This document shows, in pieces, positions 1 to 7,492 of a stretch of DNA of 39,605 bases. The stretch's first letter is position 1; every line of letters starts with the position of its first letter. The position numbers and the translations under genes are program-made. The notes under the pieces are model-generated. The model was given only the letters and a program-made list of their open reading frames with translations. It searched no databases and was not told the origin of the DNA. Source of the DNA: Deltaproteobacteria bacterium (GTDB lineage: Bacteria > Desulfobacterota > Binatia > UBA9968); contig JACQUW010000248.1 in the NCBI GenBank assembly GCA_016210115.1, positions 1-39,605 on the forward strand, read 5' to 3'.

Positions 1-199
1 CACCAGGGCAGCCGGAAGATCCCTTCCCTCCCCTGTTGTGTAGAGCCGCTTTAAGCCCCGATGTCGAATCGAGCGAATACTCATCTAGATAGGATTATCG
101 CCTGTCGCGCGACACACGTCAGCCCATACGGACTTTGGGTTCAAGCTGCCACCGGCATGCCTCCTCCCTGCATTGGCTGCCCGGCCGGACGAATGCCGA

Positions 200-610
200 T
201 CAGACACCCCATCTGCGGCAGAACGAAGCGGCGCTTACGATAGGTATTCCTTCAAAAATTCTCAGGCCAAGAAGATGCTCGTCGCCTGAGATAACAGCCT
301 CCGCGTGACCCTCCACGGCTGCTTCCAGGACGCGGTTATCTGATGGATCCGTTTTGATAGCATCGATGGCACGCCGGGGAAAAACAATCCTCTCAGGGGC
401 ATGGAGCCATTCGAGAATCTGCGGGAGATCCGGATGTTGGGCTATAACGTGAAGCTTTGCGTAAGTCAGAACCCTGGTCAGTTCCTCGAGAAGCTGGGGG
501 CTGGTCAGAAGAGAAAATCGGCCGGCCCGGCAGGCGCGAACGATACGGGCTGGCGGCCCTTCCCATCCTATAGCGGAGACCAGGGCGTTGGTGTCCAGCA
601 CAATTTTCAA
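200..610 (-). CDS. PIN-domain toxin (probable ribonuclease)
   Basis: A 136-residue protein with the layout of the PIN-family toxins. Residues 1-8 read MKIVLDTN, with the first conserved acidic residue of the PIN fold. Further acidic residues follow in the middle (ELTRVL) and in the C-terminal part (TDPSDNRVLEAA, then ISGDEHLL), as expected for a Mg-dependent RNase site. The length is normal for the family. The start is TTG at 610, which overlaps the TGA stop of the upstream antitoxin gene (TTGA), so the two are translationally coupled. By family, such toxins cleave RNA and are blocked by the paired antitoxin; the RNA target cannot be read from the sequence. Fold and pairing are well supported; activity is inferred. 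Confidence 0.88.
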   Translation of the reverse strand: MKIVLDTNALVSAIGWEGPPARIVRACRAGRFSLLTSPQLLEELTRVLTYAKLHVIAQHPDLPQILEWLHAPERIVFPRRAIDAIKTDPSDNRVLEAAVEGHAEAVISGDEHLLGLRIFEGIPIVSAASFCRRWGV

Positions 611-885
611 GAGCGCCGGACCTTGCGGACGGCTTCCTTTACGACTTCGGGCTTTAATCCCGCCTTGGCGACGGCTGAGTGAATCCGCTCCAGAGCATCC
701 TGAAACCGTTTCTCCGCCATCTTAGCCTCGTGCATCTTAAGCTGTTCGTACTCTTCATAACCCAGGAGCACCGCGCGCTCTGAGTTCCGCCGGGCAATGA
801 TAACCGGCCGCTTCGACGAAGTCACCTCTATCACCAGTTGCCCAAGCCTTTTTCTTGCCGCCTCAACTGAGACCACCTTTTCCAT
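607..885 (-). CDS. Phd/YefM-type antitoxin
   Basis: A 92-residue protein whose N-terminal half (EKVVSVEAARKRLGQLVIEV, then RPVIIARRNSERAVLLGYEEYEQL) matches the Phd/YefM DNA-binding antitoxin fold, where the N-terminal part binds the operator and the C-terminal helix wraps the toxin. The C-terminal 45 residues are charged and helical. The ATG at 885 follows an AAGGAG ribosome site by 6 bases. It is first in a two-gene operon with the PIN toxin, the usual antitoxin-toxin order. Autorepression is expected for the family, and a 10-bp palindrome lies in the promoter spacer just upstream. Confidence 0.88.
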   Translation of the reverse strand: MEKVVSVEAARKRLGQLVIEVTSSKRPVIIARRNSERAVLLGYEEYEQLKMHEAKMAEKRFQDALERIHSAVAKAGLKPEVVKEAVRKVRRS

Positions 886-903
886 AAGCTTCTCCTTAAC
901 GTT

Positions 904-932
904 ATTCTAAAGGTTAACCTACCCCTCATCAA
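904..932 (-). promoter_or_regulatory. Sigma-70 type promoter and possible operator of the toxin-antitoxin operon
   Basis: On the minus strand TTGATG (932-927) and TAGAAT (909-904) are separated by exactly 17 bases. The expected start of transcription is about 12 bases before the antitoxin ATG. The spacer contains the perfect palindrome AGGTTAACCT (911-920), well placed for an autorepressing antitoxin. The promoter elements are read directly; the operator role is inference. Confidence 0.6.
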
Positions 933-964
933 GGGGACAAATCCCTCGGGGATGCTGCTGGTCA

Positions 965-1078
965 GGCTTGAGATAAATGGCGAGGGTTTCAAGAGTCGAT
1001 TAGCTGGCGAGGAAATTTTGATCTTTCCTTATACGTTGTTCCGCCCTCTGAGCCCTGCTCGCAGGCGATAACTCCCTC
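965..1078. repeat. Dispersed repeat, copy 1
   Basis: This stretch aligns with 6791-6912 in the same orientation. The best block (about 1015-1068 against 6849-6903) differs at 4 of 54 positions by eye; the flanks align with small gaps. In the minus-strand direction both copies keep an open frame ending with similar peptides (IACEQGSEGGTTYKERSK against IASEQGSDGGRTYRERSK), so it could be a decayed coding tail or a mobile-element remnant. It fills most of the gap between the antitoxin gene and norR. I see no intact gene in 933-1188. Confidence 0.7.
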
Positions 1079-1188
1079 ACCGCAAGATATCCAGCCAGCT
1101 CTCTTAACCCCACCGCTGTGCCTCCTCGATACAATGATGCAGATGCAACGGGAATGAATTATGGTGCGGGGTACCTGACCCATACGAA

Positions 1189-2781
1189 TCATACTCCAAA
1201 AGAGTCCTTGGGCTTTCGTACGCGCAGCCCAAGCCGGGCGGCCAACTGATGCAGGTTGCTGCGGTGGAGGCCCAAGTCACGCGCGGCCGCGGCCCAGTTT
1301 CCGCCATGCCGTGCCACCGCGTCAACGATGGCGCGCCGCCGAAAAGCATCGACTCTGTCCGCCAGGGACAATCGCGAATTTTCCGCCTGCGCATCGTCCG
1401 CGGCGGCGAGATCGGCGGCGGCCGGTTGCGCCGCTGTCCCGAGATCCAGGTGCTGGGTTCCGACTAAAATGGCTTGTCCTCGTCCCGTCTCCCCGCGCGC
1501 GGCTCGGAGCACACCCCGGCTGATGACGTTTTCCAATTCACGGATATTTCCCGGCCAGTCCGCCGCCATTAGCCGCTCCCGCGCACTTTCGGCGAGCCGC
1601 ACAGGTCCAAGGCCCAGCCGTTGCCGCGAGACGTCGAGAAAATGAGCGGAGAGGATCGGAATGTCCTCCCGGTGGTCGCGAAGCGGCGGGACGTGAATTG
1701 GATAGACGGCAAGCCGATGGTAGAGATCAGCCCGGAACCGACCCGTTTCCAATTCAGCGGCGATGTCTCGATTCGTCGCCGCGATCAGGCGAACGTCGAC
1801 GCGGACCGGCCGATCTGATCCAACGCGCTGCACTTCTCCGTGCTGAATGGCGCGCAAGAGCTTGGGTTGAAGCGAGAGCGGCAACTCCCCGACTTCGTCG
1901 AGAAACAGAGTTCCGCCGCGGGCGATCTCGAATTTGCCGGCGCGGTCGCGAACCGCCCCGGTGAAAGCGCCTTTCACGTGGCCGAACAGTTCGCTCTCGG
2001 CCACCGATTCAGGCAGCGCGGCGCAGTTTACCTGAATCATCGCCTCCTCATGCCGCTTCGACAGGTCATGAATCTGACGCGCTACCAGTTCCTTGCCCAC
2101 GCCCGTTTCGCCGGTGATGAGAACCGGAAGATCGGAGGCGGCTACGGTCCGGATCTCGTCGAGAAGCCGCCGCACGGCCGCGCTGCCGCCGAGAATCTGG
2201 CCGCCGCCGGCCCCCGCGCTGCGGTATAGCTCGCGCGCCACTTCACCGCGCCGCTCCGCGACCAGCTCCAGGGACTCGATGAGAGTCGTGGTCTGCATGG
2301 CGGCGCCAGCGAGAGCTCCGAGCATCCCGAGAACGCGCAAATCCACTCCGTCGAATCTTTGCGGCTGCAGCGCGTCCGCCGTGAGCGCCCCCACGACCTC
2401 GGTGCCCAAGGTCAAGCGGCAGCCGAGGCACGCATGGACGTTAAGATTGGCTTCGTGGTCTATGCTCAAAAGACCGTCGAACGGGTCGGCCAAATCGCTG
2501 TCCGCGGGAAACAGCACGGGATCGGCGGAGCGCAGGATGACGTCTAACCGGGGATGTTCCCGCCGGTCGAACCGGCGCACTAATGCCTCCGACGCCAGAC
2601 CGCGGCCGGCGACCGGGACCAGATCATCGCCTTCCAGGCGTAGCAGGCATGCGGCATCACATGGGATTACCCGAGTCACCGCGCTCAAAAACCTGGCGTA
2701 GCGGTCACTCGCCGCGAGAGAAGAAGTTAGATCCCGCGCGATTTCCATCAGTACTGCAAGGTTGCTGTCGTGTTGTTCCAT
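1189..2781 (-). CDS. norR: NO-responsive sigma-54 activator NorR
   Basis: A 530-residue three-domain enhancer-binding protein. Residues 1-170 form a GAF sensor domain; H116, C118 and D136 have the relative spacing I recall for E. coli NorR iron ligands H111, C113 and D131. Residues about 200-430 are the AAA+ domain with Walker A GETGVGKE (224-231), the sigma-54 contact loop GAFTGA (271-276) and Walker [10 protein letters not shown] (292-300). The C-terminus has a Fis-type helix-turn-helix ([20 protein letters not shown]). NorR binds NO at a non-haem iron and then activates sigma-54 promoters. It is divergent from ytfE and qnorB, and a sigma-54 promoter lies in the shared intergenic region, which supports the assignment. 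The length is close to E. coli NorR (about 504). The ATG at 2781 has a short GGAG just upstream. Confidence 0.93.
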   Translation of the reverse strand: MEQHDSNLAVLMEIARDLTSSLAASDRYARFLSAVTRVIPCDAACLLRLEGDDLVPVAGRGLASEALVRRFDRREHPRLDVILRSADPVLFPADSDLADPFDGLLSIDHEANLNVHACLGCRLTLGTEVVGALTADALQPQRFDGVDLRVLGMLGALAGAAMQTTTLIESLELVAERRGEVARELYRSAGAGGGQILGGSAAVRRLLDEIRTVAASDLPVLITGETGVGKELVARQIHDLSKRHEEAMIQVNCAALPESVAESELFGHVKGAFTGAVRDRAGKFEIARGGTLFLDEVGELPLSLQPKLLRAIQHGEVQRVGSDRPVRVDVRLIAATNRDIAAELETGRFRADLYHRLAVYPIHVPPLRDHREDIPILSAHFLDVSRQRLGLGPVRLAESARERLMAADWPGNIRELENVISRGVLRAARGETGRGQAILVGTQHLDLGTAAQPAAADLAAADDAQAENSRLSLADRVDAFRRRAIVDAVARHGGNWAAAARDLGLHRSNLHQLAARLGLRVRKPKDSFGV

Positions 2782-2803
2782 TCATCACTCCGTTAATTTT
2801 CTA

Positions 2804-2821
2804 ATAACACATAAATGTTAT
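2804..2821. promoter_or_regulatory. Inverted repeat, possible NorR enhancer site
   Basis: ATAACA (2804-2809) and TGTTAT (2816-2821) form a 6-bp inverted repeat with a 6-base centre. It lies about 50 bases upstream of the sigma-54 promoter, where enhancer-binding sites sit. It is not an exact match to the GT-N7-AC core described for E. coli NorR, so the assignment is tentative. Confidence 0.3.
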
Positions 2822-2828
2822 CCGTATG

Positions 2829-2840
2829 ACAACTTGTTGT
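2829..2840. promoter_or_regulatory. Second short inverted repeat in the norR-ytfE gap
   Basis: ACAAC and GTTGT are separated by TT. Together with the inverted repeat at 2804-2821 it could form part of a multi-site operator, as NorR usually binds several sites. This is inference from position only. Confidence 0.25.
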
Positions 2841-2871
2841 GCAAGAGGCCGTAAAAGCTGAAAAAAGATGC

Positions 2872-2886
2872 TGGCACAACCAGTGC
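2872..2886 (+). promoter_or_regulatory. Sigma-54 promoter for ytfE-qnorB
   Basis: TGGCAC, 5 bases, GTGC gives the required GG-N10-GC spacing of -24/-12 elements (GG at 2873-2874, GC at 2885-2886) and matches the consensus TGGCAC-N5-TTGC at all but one position. Transcription would start near 2898, about 30 bases before the ytfE ATG. NorR, a sigma-54 activator, is encoded divergently next to it. Confidence 0.8.
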
Positions 2887-2929
2887 TCTATACTGTCGCA
2901 AAAGAAATGACGCAGAAAGGAGAACCCGT

Positions 2930-3592
2930 ATGTCAAACGCTAATTTGACGCTTGCCGACCTGGCCGTTACCCGGCCGGGGGCTACCCGAGTGTTCCTTAA
3001 GCACAGGCTGGATTTTTGCTGTGGGGGCCGTCGTCTCCTGGACGATGCCTGTGTCGAAAAGGGACTTGACCCGGATGCCCTCTTAAGAGAAATCATCAAC
3101 GCAGAGTCCACCGCCGGCGATCTATCCGGCTGGGCCGGTCGTCCGCTACACCAGCTGATCGATTTTATCGAGGACCATTACCATCAACGCCACCGCGCCG
3201 ACCTCCCCGAGCTCGTTGCCATGGCGAACAAGGTGGAGAAAGTTCACTCCGAAAAACCGACCTGCCCCCGAAATCTCGCAGCCCATTTGCGGAACATGCA
3301 TGCCGCCGTTCTCGATCATCTGGCGAAGGAAGAGCAGATACTCTTTCCGATGATTCGCAATGGGTATCGCGGCCAGGTCGGGGCGCCTATCCGCGTGCTG
3401 GAACAGGAGCACGAAGATCACGGTCAAAATCTGGCTTATCTGCGCGGGCTGGCCCATGACTTTATCGCCCCGCCGGAGAGCTGTGCCACTTGGAAGGCGC
3501 TCTATCTTCGCCTGGACCGCTTCGCCGACGAATTGATGGAGCACATTCACCTTGAAAACAACATACTTTTCCCTCGCGCCTTATGCGAGTAA
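2930..3592 (+). CDS. ytfE: Iron-sulfur cluster repair di-iron protein (RIC/YtfE/ScdA)
   Basis: A 220-residue protein with the two parts of the RIC family. The N-terminal ScdA_N/DUF542 domain has the characteristic adjacent cysteines C30-C31 in the motif LDFCCGG. The C-terminal hemerythrin-like four-helix domain carries the spaced His and Glu ligands (DHYHQRH, HLRNMH, HLAKEE, EHEDHG, EHIHLE) for a di-iron site. The family supplies iron to Fe-S clusters damaged by NO or oxidants and may also reduce NO. The ATG follows AAGGAG by 7 bases. It lies downstream of the sigma-54 promoter and 22 bases before qnorB, so the two are almost certainly co-transcribed under NorR control. Confidence 0.94.
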   Translation: MSNANLTLADLAVTRPGATRVFLKHRLDFCCGGRRLLDDACVEKGLDPDALLREIINAESTAGDLSGWAGRPLHQLIDFIEDHYHQRHRADLPELVAMANKVEKVHSEKPTCPRNLAAHLRNMHAAVLDHLAKEEQILFPMIRNGYRGQVGAPIRVLEQEHEDHGQNLAYLRGLAHDFIAPPESCATWKALYLRLDRFADELMEHIHLENNILFPRALCE

Positions 3593-3614
3593 CTGGAGCA
3601 TCAGGAGAACAACT

Positions 3615-5912
3615 ATGTCTGATTTAAAAAAGAGCTGGTGGATTCTCGGAACCACCATTGTCGTCGCATTTTTGATTTTGGGTTTCTTTGGCCGTGAAGT
3701 ATACAGGCAAGCTCCGCCGATTCCTGAGCGGGTCGTCACAACGGACGGGCAGTTGGTGCTGACCAAAGAGGACATTCTCACCGGTCAGCAAGTCTGGCAA
3801 TCGACCGGCGGGCAACAGCTGGGCTCTATCTGGGGCCACGGCGCTTACATGGCGCCCGATTGGTCCGCCGATTGGCTCCACCGCGAGGCGCTGGCGCTTC
3901 TGGAGATCTGGGCGGAGCGTGACGGCGCTCCATCATTCGCCGCTTTGGTGCCGGAGCGGCAGCTGGTCTTGCAGGACCGGCTCCGTAAAGAGCTCCGCGC
4001 CAACACCTACGACAGCGCGACGGGTGCCGTGAAAATCTCCGCCGAGCGGCGCGAGGCGATCGGCCGCACCGGTCGACACTATGATGATCTTTTCGGCGGC
4101 GCGGCGGCTCTGGCGCGGCTCCGCGAAGATTACGCGATGCAGAACGTGGCCATTCCCGATCCAGAGCGGCGGCAGAAGCTCACTGCTTTCTTTTTCTGGA
4201 CCAGCTGGGCTGCGACGACTGAGCGGCCGAACTCAAACGTGACGTACACCAACAACTGGCCGCACGAGCCGCTCGTCGGCAACCGGCCCACAAGCGCGAA
4301 TGTTCTCTGGTCCATAGCGAGCGTGATTCTGCTCCTGGCGGGCATTGGCGCCGTAGTCTGGTGGTCCGCGTTTCGCCAACGCGCCGAGCCCGCAGTCGAA
4401 CCGCCATTAACCGATCCGCTGGCGATGATTCAGCCGACGCCCTCGATGCGCGCCATCGCCAAGTACCTCGGTGTGGTGGTCGCGCTGTTTCTCGTGCAGG
4501 TGCTTCTCGGCGCAGTCACCGCCCACTACACGGTGGAAGGGCAGGCCTTTTACGGCTTTCCTTTGGCCGAGTGGATTCCGTACAGCTTGTCCCGTACTTG
4601 GCATATCCAGACGGGCGTCTTCTGGATCGCCACGGCATTCCTGGCGGCCGGCCTTTTCCTGGCGCCCGCCGTCGGCGGACGCGAGCCGCGGTTCCAGCGC
4701 TTGGGCGTCAATCTTCTTTTCGGCGCGCTTCTTCTCGTCGTCGCGGGCTCCCTTGCGGGCGAATATCTCTCGATCCACCAGCAGCTCGGGCTGGACGCGG
4801 GTTTCTGGTTTGGTCATCAGGGGTACGAGTACGTTGACCTGGGGCGCGCCTGGCAAATCGCGCTCTTCGCCGGCTTGGTCCTCTGGCTGGGGTTGATGCT
4901 GCGGGGATTGGCCCCGGCGCTGGCCCAGCGCGACGACTCGCGCTCTCTGGTCCTGATGTTCACCGGCGCCAGCACGGCGATCGGCCTCATGTACGCGGCC
5001 GGGTTTCTCTTCAGCGCCCGCACTCATCTCACCGTGATGGAATACTGGCGCTGGTGGGTCGTGCACCTGTGGGTTGAAGGATTTTTTGAGGTCTTTGCCA
5101 CGGCCGCCCTCGCCTTCGTCTTTGCCCGGATGGGTTTGATCGCCAATGCGCATGCGGGCCAGGCGGTCATCGTGTCGAGTGCCCTGTTTCTCTTCGCCGG
5201 CATTCCCGGGACCTTTCACCACCTCTACTTCGCCGGAACTCCTACATCGATCATGGCGGTCGGAGCGGTCTTCAGCGCCATGGAAGTCATCCCGCTGGTG
5301 CTGATCGGCTATGAGGCGTATCGCACCAGCCGCAAACGCTATGCCGCACCGTGGATGGAGCGCTATCGCTGGCCGATCCGGTTCTTTGTGGGCGTCGCCT
5401 TTTGGAATCTGGTGGGCGCCGGACTGTTCGGATTCCTGATCAACCCGCCCATTGCGCTCTATTACATGCAGGGATTGAATACGACTCCTGTGCACGGCCA
5501 CACCGCGCTGTTCGGAGTCTACGGCTTGCTATCGCTCGGTCTTGTGTTGCTGGTGGCCCGTTTTCTTAGCGGGCGGCGCGCCTGGCGGGAGACGCCGATC
5601 GCGGTGGCTTTCTGGGGGACCAATCTTGGCCTGGCGCTGATGGTGCTTTTGAGCTTGTTGCCGATCGGCGTGGCGCAGGCCTGGGCGAGCGTGGAGCACG
5701 GTCTGTGGTTCGCCCGCAGCGCCGATTTTCTGCAGTTGCCGTGGATCGAAACTCTGCGCTGGCTGCGCATCATCGGTGACATCATCTTCATGATCGGAAC
5801 GGGTGCGCTGGCTTATTTCATGATCGGGTTATGGACGGGGTGGAGCTATGAACCCGAAGCAGCAACTGTTCGTGAAGGGCTGGCGGGCTCGGTTCCTTCC
5901 CTGGGAGACTGA
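3615..5912 (+). CDS. norB: Quinol-dependent nitric oxide reductase (qNorB)
   Basis: A 765-residue single-chain NO reductase, the usual length for qNorB (about 750-765) and far longer than the cytochrome-c-dependent NorB. After a first membrane helix (about residues 8-28) comes a soluble N-terminal domain up to about residue 230 (GQQVWQSTGGQQLGSIWGHGAY; the NorC-like region without a haem c motif), followed by about 12 membrane helices with the conserved histidines of the haem b and b3/FeB sites (RTWHIQTGVFWI, WWVVHLWVEGFFE, GTFHHLYFAGTP, TPVHGHTALFGVYG). It reduces 2 NO to N2O at the cytoplasmic membrane using quinol. I chose ATG 3615 because AGGAGAAC sits just upstream; an upstream in-frame ATG at 3552 would overlap ytfE. 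With NorR and YtfE this is an NO-detoxification module; no norC or other denitrification gene is nearby. Confidence 0.94.
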   Translation: MSDLKKSWWILGTTIVVAFLILGFFGREVYRQAPPIPERVVTTDGQLVLTKEDILTGQQVWQSTGGQQLGSIWGHGAYMAPDWSADWLHREALALLEIWAERDGAPSFAALVPERQLVLQDRLRKELRANTYDSATGAVKISAERREAIGRTGRHYDDLFGGAAALARLREDYAMQNVAIPDPERRQKLTAFFFWTSWAATTERPNSNVTYTNNWPHEPLVGNRPTSANVLWSIASVILLLAGIGAVVWWSAFRQRAEPAVEPPLTDPLAMIQPTPSMRAIAKYLGVVVALFLVQVLLGAVTAHYTVEGQAFYGFPLAEWIPYSLSRTWHIQTGVFWIATAFLAAGLFLAPAVGGREPRFQRLGVNLLFGALLLVVAGSLAGEYLSIHQQLGLDAGFWFGHQGYEYVDLGRAWQIALFAGLVLWLGLMLRGLAPALAQRDDSRSLVLMFTGASTAIGLMYAAGFLFSARTHLTVMEYWRWWVVHLWVEGFFEVFATAALAFVFARMGLIANAHAGQAVIVSSALFLFAGIPGTFHHLYFAGTPTSIMAVGAVFSAMEVIPLVLIGYEAYRTSRKRYAAPWMERYRWPIRFFVGVAFWNLVGAGLFGFLINPPIALYYMQGLNTTPVHGHTALFGVYGLLSLGLVLLVARFLSGRRAWRETPIAVAFWGTNLGLALMVLLSLLPIGVAQAWASVEHGLWFARSADFLQLPWIETLRWLRIIGDIIFMIGTGALAYFMIGLWTGWSYEPEAATVREGLAGSVPSLGD

Positions 5913-5941
5913 TGCTTTCCCGCCGGCAAGCCAGGAAAGAA

Positions 5942-5977
5942 TCGCGGGGTTGGAGCTTTTGAGCTCCAACCCCGCGA
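5942..5977. terminator. Perfect 16-bp hairpin between convergent genes
   Basis: 5942-5957 pairs perfectly with 5962-5977 around the loop TTTG. It lies between qnorB (plus) and the convergent dioxygenase gene (minus). On the minus strand it is followed by a T-rich stretch (TTCTTTCC), so it may end transcription from that side or both. There is no long U-tract on the plus side, so it is not a textbook terminator there. Nothing else is visible in 5978-6174. Confidence 0.55.
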
Positions 5978-6174
5978 CGTTCCGTAGTCTTCCACCAATT
6001 TACGCGCAACCTCGGTTCTCACCTCGGGCATCTTACCCCGGCGGCTCCTGCTCCTTAATTCAGTTGTCGGGGAATGCCCTTGTCCCTCATCGGCGCGCCA
6101 CGAGTTGCTCCAAGACTGCTTGGCTCGCGCCCGGTCCGATGGACAAAGGGAGCCAGAAGTCTTTGTGAGCAAGG

Positions 6175-6734
6175 CTACACTTTCTTGGGACTCTGCAGAA
6201 AGCCCAGCCGCTCGGCCATGGGGGCGGTGGGAAAAACGTAGCCGCAGCTTTGGCAAGTGCGCAGTGCGGGGTCGGCGTTGAATGCCTCGTAAATTATTGT
6301 TACCGCCGTCCCGATGTCTCCCTGACCGATCATCCGGCGCAGAAGTTCCGCGTCGCATTTTTCGCAGAACCAGATGAACTCTTCGTTTTCTTCCGGTTTT
6401 CTTTTTCGCTCGATAACGAGCCCCCATGTGCCCGCCACCCGCCGGGGCGAGTGAGGGAGGCCACCGGGACAAAGATTTCGCCGGGAGCGATTTTTATCAC
6501 CCGGCGCCGTGCGCCTTCCGGCTTGAGATGAAGCTCGAGTTCTCCCTCGATCTGGTAGAAAAATTCGTCCGCGGGCTCAAGATGAAAATCGAGCCGCTCG
6601 TTGGGGCCGTGAAGCACCATCACGATGAGATCCTTTTCATGAACCACGACCCGGTTCGTTTTGAAAGGCGGGTCATAGAGATGGCGGTTATCTTCGATCC
6701 AACGCCGCAAATGAAAAGAACTGAATGATTCCAT
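6175..6734 (-). pseudogene. nbaC: 3-hydroxyanthranilate 3,4-dioxygenase, frameshifted
   Basis: Two overlapping minus-strand frames together encode one complete protein of this family. The first (from 6734) supplies Arg47, His51 and Glu57 (GPNERLDFHLEPADEFF). The second (to 6175) supplies VAGTWGLVIERKR and the rubredoxin-like pair CEKC and CQSC of the bacterial enzymes. The frames join at the G-run 6455-6457: one extra base there gives PVASPHSPRRVAG, which places His95 and Arg99 exactly as in the Cupriavidus enzyme and yields 186 residues, the family length. The enzyme opens the ring of 3-hydroxyanthranilate toward quinolinate or 2-aminomuconate in the kynurenine pathway. Either the gene is inactivated by a single-base loss or the base is an assembly or sequencing error. 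No other kynurenine gene is in the window. Confidence 0.85.
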
Positions 6735-6790
6735 AAGAAAAAGACGCGCTCTGCTGAATGTAAGTGCCTCCAGAGACCGCCGAAAGGCGA

Positions 6791-6912
6791 GGCTTGCGTA
6801 GATGAATGGCGGAGAAGTTTCAGGATTCGATCTAGCTGGCGACGGGAATTTTTGATCTTTCCCTATACGTTCTTCCGCCGTCTGAGCCCTGCTCGGAGGC
6901 GATTACCTCCAC
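6791..6912. repeat. Dispersed repeat, copy 2
   Basis: Direct repeat of 965-1078 in the same orientation; the densest block has 4 mismatches in 54 bases. The differences change the minus-strand peptide C to S, E to D, T to R and K to R. It lies in the gap upstream of the dioxygenase start. No transposase is visible in or near either copy. Confidence 0.7.
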
Positions 6913-7078
6913 TCCTCCCACATCCCTGTCGAAAATCAAGGATTCTTTTTTCGAACGAGCCCGCTTCGATGAAATAGTCAGGCGATGACGCGCGGAATGG
7001 CACCGAGGTCCCCACAGAAAAAAAGTTTCTGTACCTTGCAGGGGAAGACGAAGGGCTCGCGTGAACATTGACTTCAAA

Positions 7079-7090
7079 TTATCATGATAA
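7079..7090. promoter_or_regulatory. 12-bp perfect palindrome, possible operator
   Basis: TTATCATGATAA reads the same on both strands, in an AT-rich island next to TTGACT (7068-7073) and TAAAAT (7088-7093), whose 14-base spacing is short for a promoter. It lies about 400 bases upstream of the selenoprotein gene, so a link to that operon is only a guess. Confidence 0.25.
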
Positions 7091-7492
7091 AATGAAGTAA
7101 CTCAATTCAGGCAGGACATGACTCTGCTGTCATCTTGCAGTATATGGCGCCGACCGGGCACCTCCCGAGTCCAGGAGCCAACCTCAGCAGTGCAACTACA
7201 GTAGCGGATAAGGTCTGATAATGTCGTGCCCGCCACAAACAAGGCCCTTGCATCTTGCCTGTCTCATACTTTGAAACAATCAGGCGGTTAGCCCTCCCGC
7301 CAAATTCACCTTGGCTTCAGCGGTGGTCATTTATTTTTCTTGACATCGGGTTTTCAGGGTAATAACGTCCCCGAACCAAGCGGGATGTTGCGCCCGCAGG
7401 GCAGTAACGGACAGCAATGGCTCTGCATATCCGCTGAAGATAACCGATAGCCGTCGCACAGCCTCAAGGCCTGCGAGTGCAAGGAGGTTTAT

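Larger units (their letters stand above)
6735..7492. other. Long intergenic region upstream of the selenoprotein operon
   Basis: 758 bases with no supported gene between divergent transcription units. It holds repeat copy 2 (6791-6912), a small hairpin (ACAGAAA 7014-7020 with TTTCTGT 7026-7032), the 12-bp palindrome at 7079-7090 and a weak promoter-like pair TTGACA (7340-7345) with TAACGT (7363-7368) at 17-base spacing. Minus-strand open frames here end inside the selenoprotein gene and look spurious. Confidence 0.5.

Noticed and set aside
1..199. Possible gene in the first 200 bases
   Set aside because: The 60-codon plus-strand frame from 61 has no family features, and no RNA gene signature is visible.
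2093..2701. Plus-strand open frame of about 200 codons
   Set aside because: Antisense to norR, rich in Arg, Ser and Pro, as expected for a shadow frame.
4407..5501. Long minus-strand open frame (364 codons)
   Set aside because: It lies wholly within qnorB in antisense, has low-complexity polar composition and no recognisable family; a shadow of the high-GC gene.
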